From Diorhabda sublineata (taxonomy: Eukaryota > Arthropoda > Insecta > Coleoptera > Chrysomelidae), in assembly GCF_026230105.1 (NCBI RefSeq), contig NW_026614285.1, positions 1-64,000 of the forward strand: a stretch of DNA of 64,000 nucleotides. The letters run 5' to 3'. The position numbers and the translations under genes were made by a program. Positions 52,738-64,000 of this stretch are shown piece by piece. Below the pieces are notes generated by a model, which was not told the DNA's origin, did no database searches, and worked only from the letters and a program-made list of their open reading frames with translations. How positions within the stretch are numbered: the first letter of the stretch is position 1; every line of letters starts with the position of its first letter.

Positions 52738-55700
52738 TGTGTTGATTGAAAATTTTCAAAGTCTATCTTCCTCATTTGAAGTCGAATTTCAACATTTCTT
52801 ATATATTTGAATGAGTTTGCATCTAAATTTTCCAGATATCGTCGATTTACATTCATTAAGCCCATTGGGGTCGATTGTCACTTTGTGTTGATTGAAAATT
52901 TTCAAAGTCTATCTTCCCCATTTGAAGTCGAATTTCAACATTTCTTACATATTTAAATGAGTTCGCATCTAACTTTATCAGATATCGTCGATTTACATTC
53001 ATTGAAGCCCATTGAGGTCGATTGTCACTTTGTGTTTATTGAAAATTTTCAAAGTCTATCTTCCTCATTTGAAGTCGAATTTCAACATTTCTCATATATT
53101 TGAATGAGTTTGCACCTAACTTTGTCAGATATCGTCGATTTGCATTCATTGAAGCCCGTTGAAGTCGATCCTCACTTTGTGTTGATTGAAAATTTTCAAA
53201 GTCTATCTTTCTCATTTGAAGTCGAATTTCAACATTTCTTATAAATTTAAATGAGTTCGCATCTAACTTTATCAGATATCGTCGATTTACATTCATTGAA
53301 GCCCATTGAGGTCGATTGTCACTTTGTGTTTATTGAAAATTTTCAAAGTCTATCTTCCTCATTTGAAGTCGAATTTCAACATTTCTCATATATTTGAATG
53401 AGTTTGCATCTAACTTTGTCAGATATCGTCGATTTACATTCATTGAAGCCCATTGAAGTCGATTCTCACTTTGTGTTGATTGAAAATTTTCAAAGTCTAT
53501 CTTCCTCATTTGAAGTCGAATTTCAACATTTCTTATATATTTAAATGAGTTCGCATCTAACTTTATCAGATATCGTCGATTTACATTCATTGAAGCCCAT
53601 TGAGGTCGATTGTCACTTTGTGTTTATTGAAAATTTTCAAAGTCTATCTTCCTCATTTGAAGTCGAATTTCAACATTTCTCATATATTTGAATGAGTTTG
53701 CATCTAACTTTGTCAGATATCGTCTATTTACATTCATTGAAGCCCATTGAAGTCGATTCTCACTTTGTGTTGATTGAAAATTTTCAAAGTCTATCTTCCC
53801 CATTTGAAGTCGAATTTCAACATTTCTTATATATTTAAATGAGTTCGCATCTAACTTTATCAGATATCGTCGATTTACATTCATTGAAGCCCATTGAGGT
53901 CGATTGTCACTTTGTGTTTATTGAAAATTTTCAAAGTCTATCTCCCTCATTTGAAGTCGAATTTCAACATTTCTCATATATTTGAATGAGTTTGCATCTA
54001 ACTTTGTCAGATATCGTCGATTTACATTCATTGAAGCCCATTGAAGTTGATTCTCACTTTGTGTTTATTGAAAATTTTCAAAGTCTATCTTCCTCATTTG
54101 AAGTCGAATTTCAACATTTCTCATATATTTGAATGAGTTTGCATCTAACTTTGTCAGATATCGTCGATTTACATTCATTGAAGCCCATTGAAGTCGATTC
54201 TCACTTTGTGTTGATGGAAAATTTTCAAAGTCTATCTTCCTCATTTGAAGTCGAATTTCAACATTTCTCATATATTTGAATGAGTTTGCATCTAACTTTG
54301 TCAGATATCGTCGATTTACATTCATTGAAGCCCATTGAAGTCGATTCTCACTTTGTGTTGATTGAAAATTTTCAAAGTCTATCTTCCTCATTTGAAGTCG
54401 AATTTCAACATTTCTCATATATTTGAATGAGTTTGCATCTAACTTTGTCAGATATCGTCAATTTACATTCATTGAAGCCCATTGAAGTCGATTGTCACTT
54501 TGTGTTGATTGAAAATTTTCAAAGTCTATCTTCCCCATTTGAAGTCGAATTTCAACATTTCTTATATATTTAAATGAGTTCGCATCTAACTTTATCAGAT
54601 ATCGTCGATTTACATTCATTGAAGCCCATTGAGGTCGATTGTCACTTTGTGTTTATTGAAAATTTTCAAAGTCTATCTTCCTCATTTGAAGTCGAATTTC
54701 AACATTTCTTATATATTTGAGTGAGTTCGCATCTGACTTTGTCAGATATCGTCGATTTACATTCATTGAAGCCCATTGAAGTCGATTCTCACTTTGTGTT
54801 GATTGAAAATTTTCAAAGTCTATCTTCCTCATTTGAAGTCGAATTTCAACATTTCTTATATATTTGAATGAGTTTGCATCTAAATTTTCCAGATATCGTC
54901 GATTTACATTCATTAAGCCCATTGGGGTCGATTGTCACTTTGTGTTGATTGAAAATTTTCAAAGTCTATCTTCCCCATTTGAAGTCGAATTTCAACATTT
55001 CTTACATATTTAAATGAATTCGCATCTAACTTTATCAGATATCGTCGATTTACATTCATTGAAGCCCATTGAGGTCGATTGTCACTTTGTGTTTATTGAA
55101 AATTTTCAAAGTCTATCTTCCTCATTTGAAGTCGAATTTCAACATTTCTCATATATTTGAATGAGTTTGCATCTAACTTTGTCAGATATCGTCGATTTGC
55201 ATTCATTGAAGCCCGTTGAAGTCGATCCTCACTTTGTGTTGATTGAAAATTTTCAAAGTCTATCTTTCTCATTTGAAGTCGAATTTCAACATTTCTTATA
55301 TATTTGAGTGAGTTCGCATCTGACTTTGTCAGATATCGTCGATTTACATTCATTGAAGCCCATTGAGGTCGATTGTCACTTTGTGTTGATTGAAAATTTT
55401 CAAAGTCTATCTTCCTCATTTGAAGTCGAATTTCAACATTTCTTATAAATTTAAATGAGTTCGCATCTAACTTTATCAGATATCGTCGATTTACATTCAT
55501 TGAAGCCCATTGAGGTCGATTGTCACTTTGTGTTTATTGAAAATTTTCAAAGTCTATCTTCCTCATTTGAAGTCGAATTTCAACATTTCTCATATATTTG
55601 AATGAGTTTGCATCTAACTTTGTCAGATATCGTCGATTTACATTCATTGAAGCCCATTGAAGTCGATTCTCACTTTGTGTTGATTGAAAATTTTCAAAGT

Positions 55701-56990
55701 CTATCTTCCTCATTTGAAGTCGAATTTCAACATTTCTCATATATTTGAATGAGTTTGCATCTAACTTTGTCAGATATCGTCTATTTACATTCATTGAAGC
55801 CCATTGAAGTCGATTCTCACTTTGTGTTGATTGAAAATTTTCAAAGTCTATCTTCCCCATTTGAAGTCGAATTTCAACATTTCTTATATATTTAAATGAG
55901 TTCGCATCTAACTTTATCAGATATCGTCGATTTACATTCATTGAAGCCCATTGAGGTCGATTGTCACTTTGTGTTTATTGAAAATTTTCAAAGTCTATCT
56001 CCCTCATTTGAAGTCGAATTTCAACATTTCTCATATATTTGAATGAGTTTGCATCTAACTTTGTCAGATATCGTCGATTTACATTCATTGAAGCCCATTG
56101 AAGTTGATTCTCACTTTGTGTTTATTGAAAATTTTCAAAGTCTATCTTCCTCATTTGAAGTCGAATTTCAACATTTCTCATATATTTGAATGAGTTTGCA
56201 TCTAACTTTGTCAGATATCGTCGATTTACATTCATTGAAGCCCATTGAAGTCGATTCTCACTTTGTGTTGATGGAAAATTTTCAAAGTCTATCTTCCTCA
56301 TTTGAAGTCGAATTTCAACATTTCTCATATATTTGAATGAGTTTGCATCTAACTTTGTCAGATATCGTCGATTTACATTCATTGAAGCCCATTGAAGTCG
56401 ATTCTCACTTTGTGTTGATTGAAAATTTTCAAAGTCTATCTTCCTCATTTGAAGTCGAATTTCAACATTTCTCATATATTTGAATGAGTTTGCATCTAAC
56501 TTTGTCAGATATCGTCAATTTACATTCATTGAAGCCCATTGAAGTCGATTGTCACTTTGTGTTGATTGAAAATTTTCAAAGTCTATCTTCCCCATTTGAA
56601 GTCGAATTTCAACATTTCTTATATATTTAAATGAGTTCGCATCTAACTTTATCAGATATCGTCGATTTACATTCATTGAAGCCCATTGAGGTCGATTGTC
56701 ACTTTGTGTTTATTGAAAATTTTCAAAGTCTATCTTCCTCATTTGAAGTCGAATTTCAACATTTCTTATATATTTGAGTGAGTTCGCATCTGACTTTGTC
56801 AGATATCGTCGATTTACATTCATTGAAGCCCATTGAAGTCGATTCTCACTTTGTGTTGATTGAAAATTTTCAAAGTCTATCTTCCTCATTTGAAGTCGAA
56901 TTTCAACATTTCTTATATATTTGAATGAGTTTGCATCTAAATTTTCCAGATATCGTCGATTTACATTCATTAAGCCCATTGAGGTCGATT
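52738..56990. repeat. 2,057-bp HOR (14 monomers), two copies with internal rearrangement
   Basis: The flanks match at 2,057 bp. Examples are GATGGAAAATTTTC near 54,214 and 56,271, TATCTCCCTCATTTG near 53,939 and 55,996, and GTCAATTTAC near 54,457 and 56,514. Between about 53,200 and 53,750 the first copy has dimeric units with a 294-bp period that are ordered differently in the second, although total length is unchanged. This is a mosaic made by exchange or conversion inside the HOR. The 54,490-56,755 stretch is copied again at 59,192-61,457 (offset 4,702). Confidence 0.82.
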
Positions 56991-57585
56991 GTCACTTTGT
57001 GTTTATTGAAAATTTTCAAAGTCTATCTTCCTCATTTGAAGTCGAATTTCAACATTTCTCATATATTTGAATGAGTTTGCATCTAACTTTGTCAGATATC
57101 GTCGATTTACATTCATTGAAGCCCATTGAAGTCGATTCTCACTTTGTGTTGATTGAAAATTTTCAAAGTCTATCTTCCTCATTTGAAGTCGAATTTCAAC
57201 ATTTCTCATATATTTGAATGAGTTTGCATCTAACTTTGTCAGATATCGTCGATTTACATTCATTGAAGCCCATTGAAGTCGATTCTCACTTTGTGTTGAT
57301 TGAAAATTTTCAAAGTCTATCTTCCCCATTTGAAGTCGAATTTCAACATTTCTTATATATTTAAATGAGTTCGCATCTAACTTTATCAGATATCGTCGAT
57401 TTACATTCATTGAAGCCCATTGAGGTCGATTGTCACTTTGTGTTTATTGAAAATTTTCAAAGTCTATCTCCCTCATTTGAAGTCGAATTTCAACATTTCT
57501 CATATATTTGAATGAGTTTGCATCTAACTTTGTCAGATATCGTCGATTTACATTCATTGAAGCCCATTGAAGTTGATTCTCACTT

Positions 57586-58808
57586 TGTGTTTATTGAAAA
57601 TTTTCAAAGTCTATCTTCCTCATTTGAAGTCGAATTTCAACTTTTCTCATATATTTGAATGAGTTTGCATCTAACTTTGTCAGATATCGTCGATTTACAT
57701 TCATTGAAGCCCATTGAAGTCGATTCTCACTTTGTGTTGATTGAAAATTTTCAAAGTCTATCTTCCTCATTTGAAGTCGAATTTCAACATTTCTCATATA
57801 TTTGAATGAGTTTGCATCTAACTTTGTCAGATATCGTCGATTTACATTCATTGAAGCCCATTGAAGTCGATTCTCACTTTGTGTTGATTGAAAATTTTCA
57901 AAGTCTATCTTCCTCATTTGAAGTCGAATTTCAACATTTCTCATATATTTGAATGAGTTTGCATCTAACTTTGTCAGATATCGTCAATTTACATTCATTG
58001 AAGCCCATTGAAGTCGATTGTCACTTTGTGTTGATTGAAAATTTTCAAAGTCTATCTTCCCCATTTGAAGTCGAATTTCAACATTTCTTATATATTTAAA
58101 TGAGTTCGCATCTAACTTTATCAGATATCGTCGATTTACATTCATTGAAGCCCATTGAGGTCGATTGTCACTTTGTGTTTATTGAAAATTTTCAAAGTCT
58201 ATCTTCCTCATTTGAAGTCGAATTTCAACTTTTCTCATATATTTGAATGAGTTTGCATCTAACTTTGTCAGATATCGTCGATTTACATTCATTGAAGCCC
58301 ATTGAAGTCGATTCTCACTTTGTGTTGATTGAAAATTTTCAAAGTCTATCTTCCTCATTTGAAGTCGAATTTCAACATTTCTCATATATTTGAATGAGTT
58401 TGCATCTAACTTTGTCAGATATCGTCGATTTACATTCATTGAAGCCCATTGAAGTCGATTCTCACTTTGTGTTGATTGAAAATTTTCAAAGTCTATCTTC
58501 CTCATTTGAAGTCGAATTTCAACATTTCTCATATATTTGAATGAGTTTGCATCTAACTTTGTCAGATATCGTCAATTTACATTCATTGAAGCCCATTGAA
58601 GTCGATTGTCACTTTGTGTTGATTGAAAATTTTCAAAGTCTATCTTCCCCATTTGAAGTCGAATTTCAACATTTCTTATATATTTAAATGAGTTCGCATC
58701 TAACTTTATCAGATATCGTCGATTTACATTCATTGAAGCCCATTGAGGTCGATTGTCACTTTGTGTTTATTGAAAATTTTCAAAGTCTATCTTCCTCATT
58801 TGAAGTCG
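57586..58808. repeat. 588-bp HOR (four monomers), two tandem copies
   Basis: The constant offset of 588 bp is marked by GAATTTCAACTTTTCTC near 57,635 and 58,223 and GTCAATTTAC near 57,984 and 58,572. The first unit itself resembles 56,122 onward (offset 1,469). Confidence 0.85.
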
Positions 58809-61800
58809 AATTTTAACATTTCTCATATATTTGAATGAGTTTGCATCTAACTTTGTCAGATATCGTCGATTTACATTCATTGAAGCCCATTGAAGTCGAT
58901 TCTCACTTTGTGTTTATTGAAAATTTTCAAAGTCTATCTTCCTCATTTGAAGTCGAATTTCAACATTTCTCAAATATTTGAATGAGTTTGCATCTAACTT
59001 TGTCAGATATCGTCGATTTACATTCATTGAAGCCCATTGAAGTTGATTCTCACTTTGTGTTGATTGAAAATTTTCAAAGTCTATCTTCCTCATTTGATGT
59101 CGAATTTCAACATTTCCCATATATTTGAATGAGTTTGCATCTCACTTTGTCAGATATCGTCGATTTACATTCATTGAAGCCCATTAAAGTCGATTGTCAC
59201 TTTGTGTTGATTGAAAATTTTCAAAGTCTATCTTCCCCATTTGAAGTCGAATTTCAACATTTCTTATATATTTAAATGAGTTCGCATCTAACTTTATCAG
59301 ATATCGTCGATTTACATTCATTGAAGCCCATTGAGGTCGATTGTCACTTTGTGTTTATTGAAAATTTTCAAAGTCTATCTTCCTCATTTGAAGTCGAATT
59401 TCAACATTTCTTATATATTTGAGTGAGTTCGCATCTGACTTTGTCAGATATCGTCGATTTACATTCATTGAAGCCCATTGAAGTCGATTCTCACTTTGTG
59501 TTGATTGAAAATTTTCAAAGTCTATCTTCCTCATTTGAAGTCGAATTTCAACATTTCTTATATATTTGAATGAGTTTGCATCTAAATTTTCCAGATATCG
59601 TCGATTTACATTCATTAAGCCCATTGGGGTCGATTGTCACTTTGTGTTGATTGAAAATTTTCAAAGTCTATCTTCCCCATTTGAAGTCGAATTTCAACAT
59701 TTCTTACATATTTAAATGAGTTCGCATCTAACTTTATCAGATATCGTCGATTTACATTCATTGAAGCCCATTGAGGTCGATTGTCACTTTGTGTTTATTG
59801 AAAATTTTCAAAGTCTATCTTCCTCATTTGAAGTCGAATTTCAACATTTCTCATATATTTGAATGAGTTTGCATCTAACTTTGTCAGATATCGTCGATTT
59901 GCATTCATTGAAGCCCGTTGAAGTCGATCCTCACTTTGTGTTGATTGAAAATTTTCAAAGTCTATCTTTCTCATTTGAAGTCGAATTTCAACATTTCTTA
60001 TATATTTGAGTGAGTTCGCATCTGACTTTGTCAGATATCGTCGATTTACATTCATTGAAGCCCATTGAGGTCGATTGTCACTTTGTGTTGATTGAAAATT
60101 TTCAAAGTCTATCTTCCTCATTTGAAGTCGAATTTCAACATTTCTTATAAATTTAAATGAGTTCGCATCTAACTTTATCAGATATCGTCGATTTACATTC
60201 ATTGAAGCCCATTGAGGTCGATTGTCACTTTGTGTTTATTGAAAATTTTCAAAGTCTATCTTCCTCATTTGAAGTCGAATTTCAACATTTCTCATATATT
60301 TGAATGAGTTTGCATCTAACTTTGTCAGATATCGTCGATTTACATTCATTGAAGCCCATTGAAGTCGATTCTCACTTTGTGTTGATTGAAAATTTTCAAA
60401 GTCTATCTTCCTCATTTGAAGTCGAATTTCAACATTTCTCATATATTTGAATGAGTTTGCATCTAACTTTGTCAGATATCGTCGATTTACATTCATTGAA
60501 GCCCATTGAAGTCGATTCTCACTTTGTGTTGATTGAAAATTTTCAAAGTCTATCTTCCCCATTTGAAGTCGAATTTCAACATTTCTTATATATTTAAATG
60601 AGTTCGCATCTAACTTTATCAGATATCGTCGATTTACATTCATTGAAGCCCATTGAGGTCGATTGTCACTTTGTGTTTATTGAAAATTTTCAAAGTCTAT
60701 CTCCCTCATTTGAAGTCGAATTTCAACATTTCTCATATATTTGAATGAGTTTGCATCTAACTTTGTCAGATATCGTCGATTTACATTCATTGAAGCCCAT
60801 TGAAGTTGATTCTCACTTTGTGTTTATTGAAAATTTTCAAAGTCTATCTTCCTCATTTGAAGTCGAATTTCAACTTTTCTCATATATTTGAATGAGTTTG
60901 CATCTAACTTTGTCAGATATCGTCGATTTACATTCATTGAAGCCCATTGAAGTCGATTCTCACTTTGTGTTGATTGAAAATTTTCAAAGTCTATCTTCCT
61001 CATTTGAAGTCGAATTTCAACATTTCTCATATATTTGAATGAGTTTGCATCTAACTTTGTCAGATATCGTCGATTTACATTCATTGAAGCCCATTGAAGT
61101 CGATTCTCACTTTGTGTTGATTGAAAATTTTCAAAGTCTATCTTCCTCATTTGAAGTCGAATTTCAACATTTCTCATATATTTGAATGAGTTTGCATCTA
61201 ACTTTGTCAGATATCGTCAATTTACATTCATTGAAGCCCATTGAAGTCGATTGTCACTTTGTGTTGATTGAAAATTTTCAAAGTCTATCTTCCCCATTTG
61301 AAGTCGAATTTCAACATTTCTTATATATTTAAATGAGTTCGCATCTAACTTTATCAGATATCGTCGATTTACATTCATTGAAGCCCATTGAGGTCGATTG
61401 TCACTTTGTGTTTATTGAAAATTTTCAAAGTCTATCTTCCTCATTTGAAGTCGAATTTTAACATTTCTCATATATTTGAATGAGTTTGCATCTAACTTTG
61501 TCAGATATCGTCGATTTACATTCATTGAAGCCCATTGAAGTCGATTCTCACTTTGTGTTTATTGAAAATTTTCAAAGTCTATCTTCCTCATTTGAAGTCG
61601 AATTTCAACATTTCTCAAATATTTGAATGAGTTTGCATCTAACTTTGTCAGATATCGTCGATTTACATTCATTGAAGCCCATTGAAGTTGATTCTCACTT
61701 TGTGTTGATTGAAAATTTTCAAAGTCTATCTTCCTCATTTGATGTCGAATTTCAACATTTCCCATATATTTGAATGAGTTTGCATCTCACTTTGTCAGAT

Positions 61801-61840
61801 ATCGTCGATTTACATTCATTGAAGCCCATTAAAGTCGATT
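58175..61840. repeat. 2,645-bp offset duplication (18 monomers)
   Basis: The 58,175-59,195 stretch matches 60,820-61,840. Markers are CATTTCTCAAATATTTG near 58,967 and 61,612, CATTTGATGTCG near 59,092 and 61,737, CATTTCCCATATATTTG near 59,112 and 61,757, and CCCATTAAAGTCG near 59,181 and 61,826. The match stops right after the last marker (GATTGTC versus GATTCTC). The sequence between, 59,192-60,819, is itself a copy of 54,490 onward. Confidence 0.85.
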
Positions 61841-61939
61841 CTCACTTTGTGTTGATTGAAAATTTTCAAAGTCTATCTTCCTCATTTGAAGTCGAATTTC
61901 AACATTTCTTATATATTTGAATGAGTTAGTATCTGACTT

Positions 61940-63536
61940 TGTCAGATATCCTCGATTTACATTCATTGAAGCCCATTGAAGTCGATTCTCACTTTGTGTT
62001 TATTGAAAATTTTCAAAGTCTATCTTCCTCATTTGAAGTCGAATTTCAACATTTCTTATATATTTGTATGAGTTTGCATCTAACTTTGTCAGATATCGTC
62101 GATTTACATTCATTGAAGCCCATTGAAGTCGATTCTCACTTTTTGTTGATTGAAAATTTTCAAAGTCTATCTTCCTCATTTGAAGTCGAATTTCAACATT
62201 TCTCATATATTTGGACGAGTTTGCATCTAACTTTGTCAGATATCGTCGATTTACATTCATTGAAGCCCATTGAAGTCGATTCTCACTTTGTGTTGATTGA
62301 AAATTTTCAAAGCCTATCTTCCTCATTTGAAGTCGAATTTCAACATTTCTCATATATTTGAGTGAGTTCGCATCTGACTTTGTCAGATATCGTCGATTAA
62401 CATCCATTGAAGCCCATTGAAGTCGATTGTCACTTTGTGTTGATTGAAAATTTTCAAAGTCTATCTTCCTCATTTGAAGTCGAATTTCAACATTTCTCAT
62501 ATATTTGAGTTAGTTCGCATCTGACTTTGTCAGATATCGTCGATTTACATTCATTGAAGCCCATTGAAGTCGATTCTCACTTTGTGTTGATTGAAAATTT
62601 TCAAAGTCTATCTTCCTCATTTGAAGTCGAATTTCAACATTTCTTATATATTTGAATGAGTTTGCATCTAACTTTTCCAGATATCGTCGATTTACATTCA
62701 TTAAGCCCATTGGGGTCGATTGCAATTTTGTGTTGATTGAAAATTTTCAAAGCCTATCTTCCTCATTTGAAGTCGAATTTTAACATTTCCCATATATTTG
62801 AATGAGTTTGCATCTCACTTTGTCAGATATCGTCGATTTACATTCATTGAAGCCCATTGAAGTCGATTCTCACTTTGTGTTGATTGAAAATTTCCAAAGA
62901 CTATCTTCCTCATTTGAAGTCGAATTTCAACATTTCTTATGTATTTGTATGAGTTTGCATCTAACTTTGTCAGATATCGTCGATTTACATTCATTGAAGC
63001 CCATTGAAGTCGATTCTCACTTTTTGTTGATTGAAAATTTTCAAAGTCTATCTTCCTCATTTGAAGTCGAATTTCAACATTTCTCATATATTTGGATGAG
63101 TTTGCATCTAACTTTGTCAGATATCGTCGATTTACATTCATTGAAGCCCATTGAAGTCGATTCTCACTTTGTGTTGATTGAAAATTTTCAAAGTCTATCT
63201 TCCTCATTTGAAGTCGAATTTCAACATTTCTCATATATTTGAGTGAGTTCGCATCCGACTTTGTCAGATATCGTCGATTAACATCCATTGAAGCCCATTG
63301 AAGTCGATTGTCACTTTGTGTTGATTGAAAATTTTCAAAGTCTATCTTCCTCATTTGAAGTCGAATTTCAACATTTCTCATATATTCGAGTGAGTTCGCA
63401 TCTGACTTCGTCAGATATCGTCGATTTACATTCATTGAAGCCCAATGAAGTCGATTCTCACTTTGTGTTGATTGAAAATTTTCAAAGTCTATCTTCCTCA
63501 TTTGGTGTCGAATTTCAACATTTCTTATATATTTGA
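61940..63536. repeat. 881-bp HOR (six monomers), two diverged copies
   Basis: An offset of 881 bp aligns TATTTGTATGAG near 62,063 with 62,944, TTTGGACGAG near 62,211 with TTTGGATGAG near 63,092, and a GATTAACATCC monomer near 62,396 with 63,277. Unlike the HORs further left, these copies differ at several sites (CTTATGTATT, GACTTCGTCAG, CATTTGGTGTCG and CAAAGCCTATC in only one member), so this is an older duplication. TGA-removing variants here open short plus-strand frames, which are not genes. Confidence 0.8.
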
Positions 63537-64000
63537 ATGAGTTCGCATCTAACTTTATCAGATATCGTCGATTTACATTCATTCAAGCCCATTGAGGTCG
63601 ATTTTCACTTTTTGTTTATTGGAAATTTTCAAAGTCTATCTTCCTCATTTGAAGTCGAATTTTAACATTTCTCATATATTTGAATGAGTTTGCATCTAAC
63701 TTTGTCAGATATCGTCGATTTACATTCATTGAAGCCCATTGAAGTCGATTCTCACTTTTTGTTGATTGAAAATTTTCAAAGTCTATCTTCCTCATTTGAA
63801 GTCGAATTTCAACATTTCTTATATATTTAAATGAGTTCGCATCTAACTTTATCAGATATCGTCGATTTACATTCATTGAAGCCCATTGAGGTCGATTGTC
63901 ACTTTGTGTTTATTGAAAATTTTCAAAGTCTATCTTCCTCATTTGAAGTCGAATTTTAACATTTCTCATATATTTGAATGAGTTTGCATCTAACTTTGTC
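63537..64000. repeat. Right-end satellite monomers, array continues past the window
   Basis: About three right-domain monomers, the last cut off mid-unit at CATCTAACTTTGTC. The phase is intact and nothing suggests that the array ends here. The first monomers carry private changes (CATTCAAGCCC, GATTTTCAC, TTTATTGGAAATTTTC). Confidence 0.9.

Larger units (their letters stand above)
1..64000. repeat. 147-bp satellite DNA array, about 435 head-to-tail monomers filling the window
   Basis: Seen directly: the same roughly 147-bp unit repeats without interruption from the first to the last base, always in one orientation and with no other sequence between copies. Each unit has four CpG sites, three TCGA sites and usually one GATATC across the monomer junction. 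Neighbouring units differ at only a few positions, mostly at recurring diagnostic sites. These are CATTTATCAT versus CATTTCTCAT or CATTTCTTAT; GTCGATTTAC versus GTCTATTTAC; GTTTGCAT versus GTTCGCAT or GTTCACAT; and CCCATTGAAG versus CCCATTGGGG. Known: long, homogeneous A+T-rich arrays of 100-200 bp monomers with higher-order structure typify eukaryotic centromeres and pericentromeres. Inferred: this is such an array, probably from a plant. CENH3/CENP-A occupancy cannot be read from sequence, and a subtelomeric or knob satellite remains possible. Any transcription would be non-coding. Confidence 0.97.
42874..64000. repeat. Right-hand satellite domain, second monomer subfamily
   Basis: From here the CATTTATCAT allele that dominates the left domain becomes rare. 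It is replaced by CATTTCTCAT and CATTTCTTAT. Other alleles become common: CCCATTGAGGTCG, CTTCCCCATTTG, TATTTAAATGAGTTCGC, GATTAACATCC, TGACTTTGTC, and GTGTTTATTG in place of GTGTTGATTG. Orientation, spacing and overall monomer are unchanged, so this is a subfamily change within one array, not a junction with other DNA. Monomers here look more varied than on the left. Confidence 0.85.

Noticed and set aside
61939..63242. Plus-strand open frames near the right end, and similar ones at 17,159, 21,061, 23,997 and 44,441
   Set aside because: They arise where a variant removes the usual TGA in TTTGAATGAG, or where a 1-bp deletion shifts frame. They encode only the complementary reading of the same repeat.
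1..64000. CRISPR array
   Set aside because: Repeats are contiguous 147-bp units with no unique spacers, and no cas genes are present.
1..64000. CENP-B box in the monomer
   Set aside because: I looked for NTTCGNNNNANNCGGGN. TTCG occurs in variants such as GATTTCGTCG, but no CGGG follows at the right spacing.
1..64000. Telomeric or subtelomeric repeat
   Set aside because: No runs of TTTAGGG, TTAGGG or their complements were seen. The array itself could still be subtelomeric, but nothing here shows it.
1..64000. Inverted segment or orientation switch in the array
   Set aside because: Every monomer I read, including at HOR edges and the 42.9-kb boundary, has the same orientation.
1..64000. Naming the species or a known satellite family from the 147-bp length
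   Set aside because: Several plants have centromeric satellites near this length, and length alone is not diagnostic. I do not recognise this sequence, and a consensus search against satellite libraries would be needed.

Overview
The whole 64,000-base window is one uninterrupted, head-to-tail satellite DNA array. There is no unique sequence, gene, RNA gene, transposon or gap. The monomer is 147 bp and about 31% G+C by hand count of the consensus. All copies lie in the same orientation. Using TATCGTCG as the first bases of the monomer, I count about 435 complete copies. My hand tally of length variants accounts for the final phase to within 1-2 bp: about 53 copies of a 146-bp class, four 139-bp copies, and a few 145/149-bp copies. 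This is eukaryotic tandem-repeat heterochromatin and most resembles a centromeric or pericentromeric satellite. A plant is my best guess, from monomer length and A+T-richness, but nothing in the sequence fixes the taxon and I do not recognise the family.

The array is a mosaic of higher-order repeats (HORs) and local segmental duplications at many scales. Region by region: (1) 1-14,490 holds two near-identical 5.5-kb copies (43-5,530 and 8,856-14,490) around a different spacer region that has its own 588-bp and 294-bp duplications. (2) 14,491-20,711 has further copies of modules from the spacer. (3) 20,712-26,544 is a tandem duplication of a 2,936-bp, 20-monomer unit. (4) 26,737-28,562 is a tandem duplication of an 880-bp, 6-monomer unit. 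(5) 28,563-35,542 is a patchwork in which two monomer types tend to alternate, with 441-bp, 2,642-bp and 3,085-bp offset copies. (6) 35,543-42,873 contains a 1,756-bp offset copy, a 1,021-bp 7-mer in almost three tandem copies marked by a 139-bp deletion monomer, and a 1.46-kb 10-mer. (7) From about 42,873 to the end a different monomer subfamily dominates. It has its own HORs (735, 1,614, 2,057, 588, 2,645 and 881 bp) and appears more diverse.

Because 147 is divisible by three and the consensus lacks stops in one minus-strand frame, the array shows many long open frames with a 49-residue repeat. I do not call any of them genes. They start and stop wherever 146-bp monomers or point changes shift the phase, and the substitutions show no sign of protein constraint. 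The interest of the window is structural: the monomer length equals nucleosome-core DNA, each monomer carries a 14-bp A4T4 palindrome, two adjacent 146-bp monomers recur as a punctuation mark, and nested duplications record recent array turnover. I found no evidence of a novel gene system.
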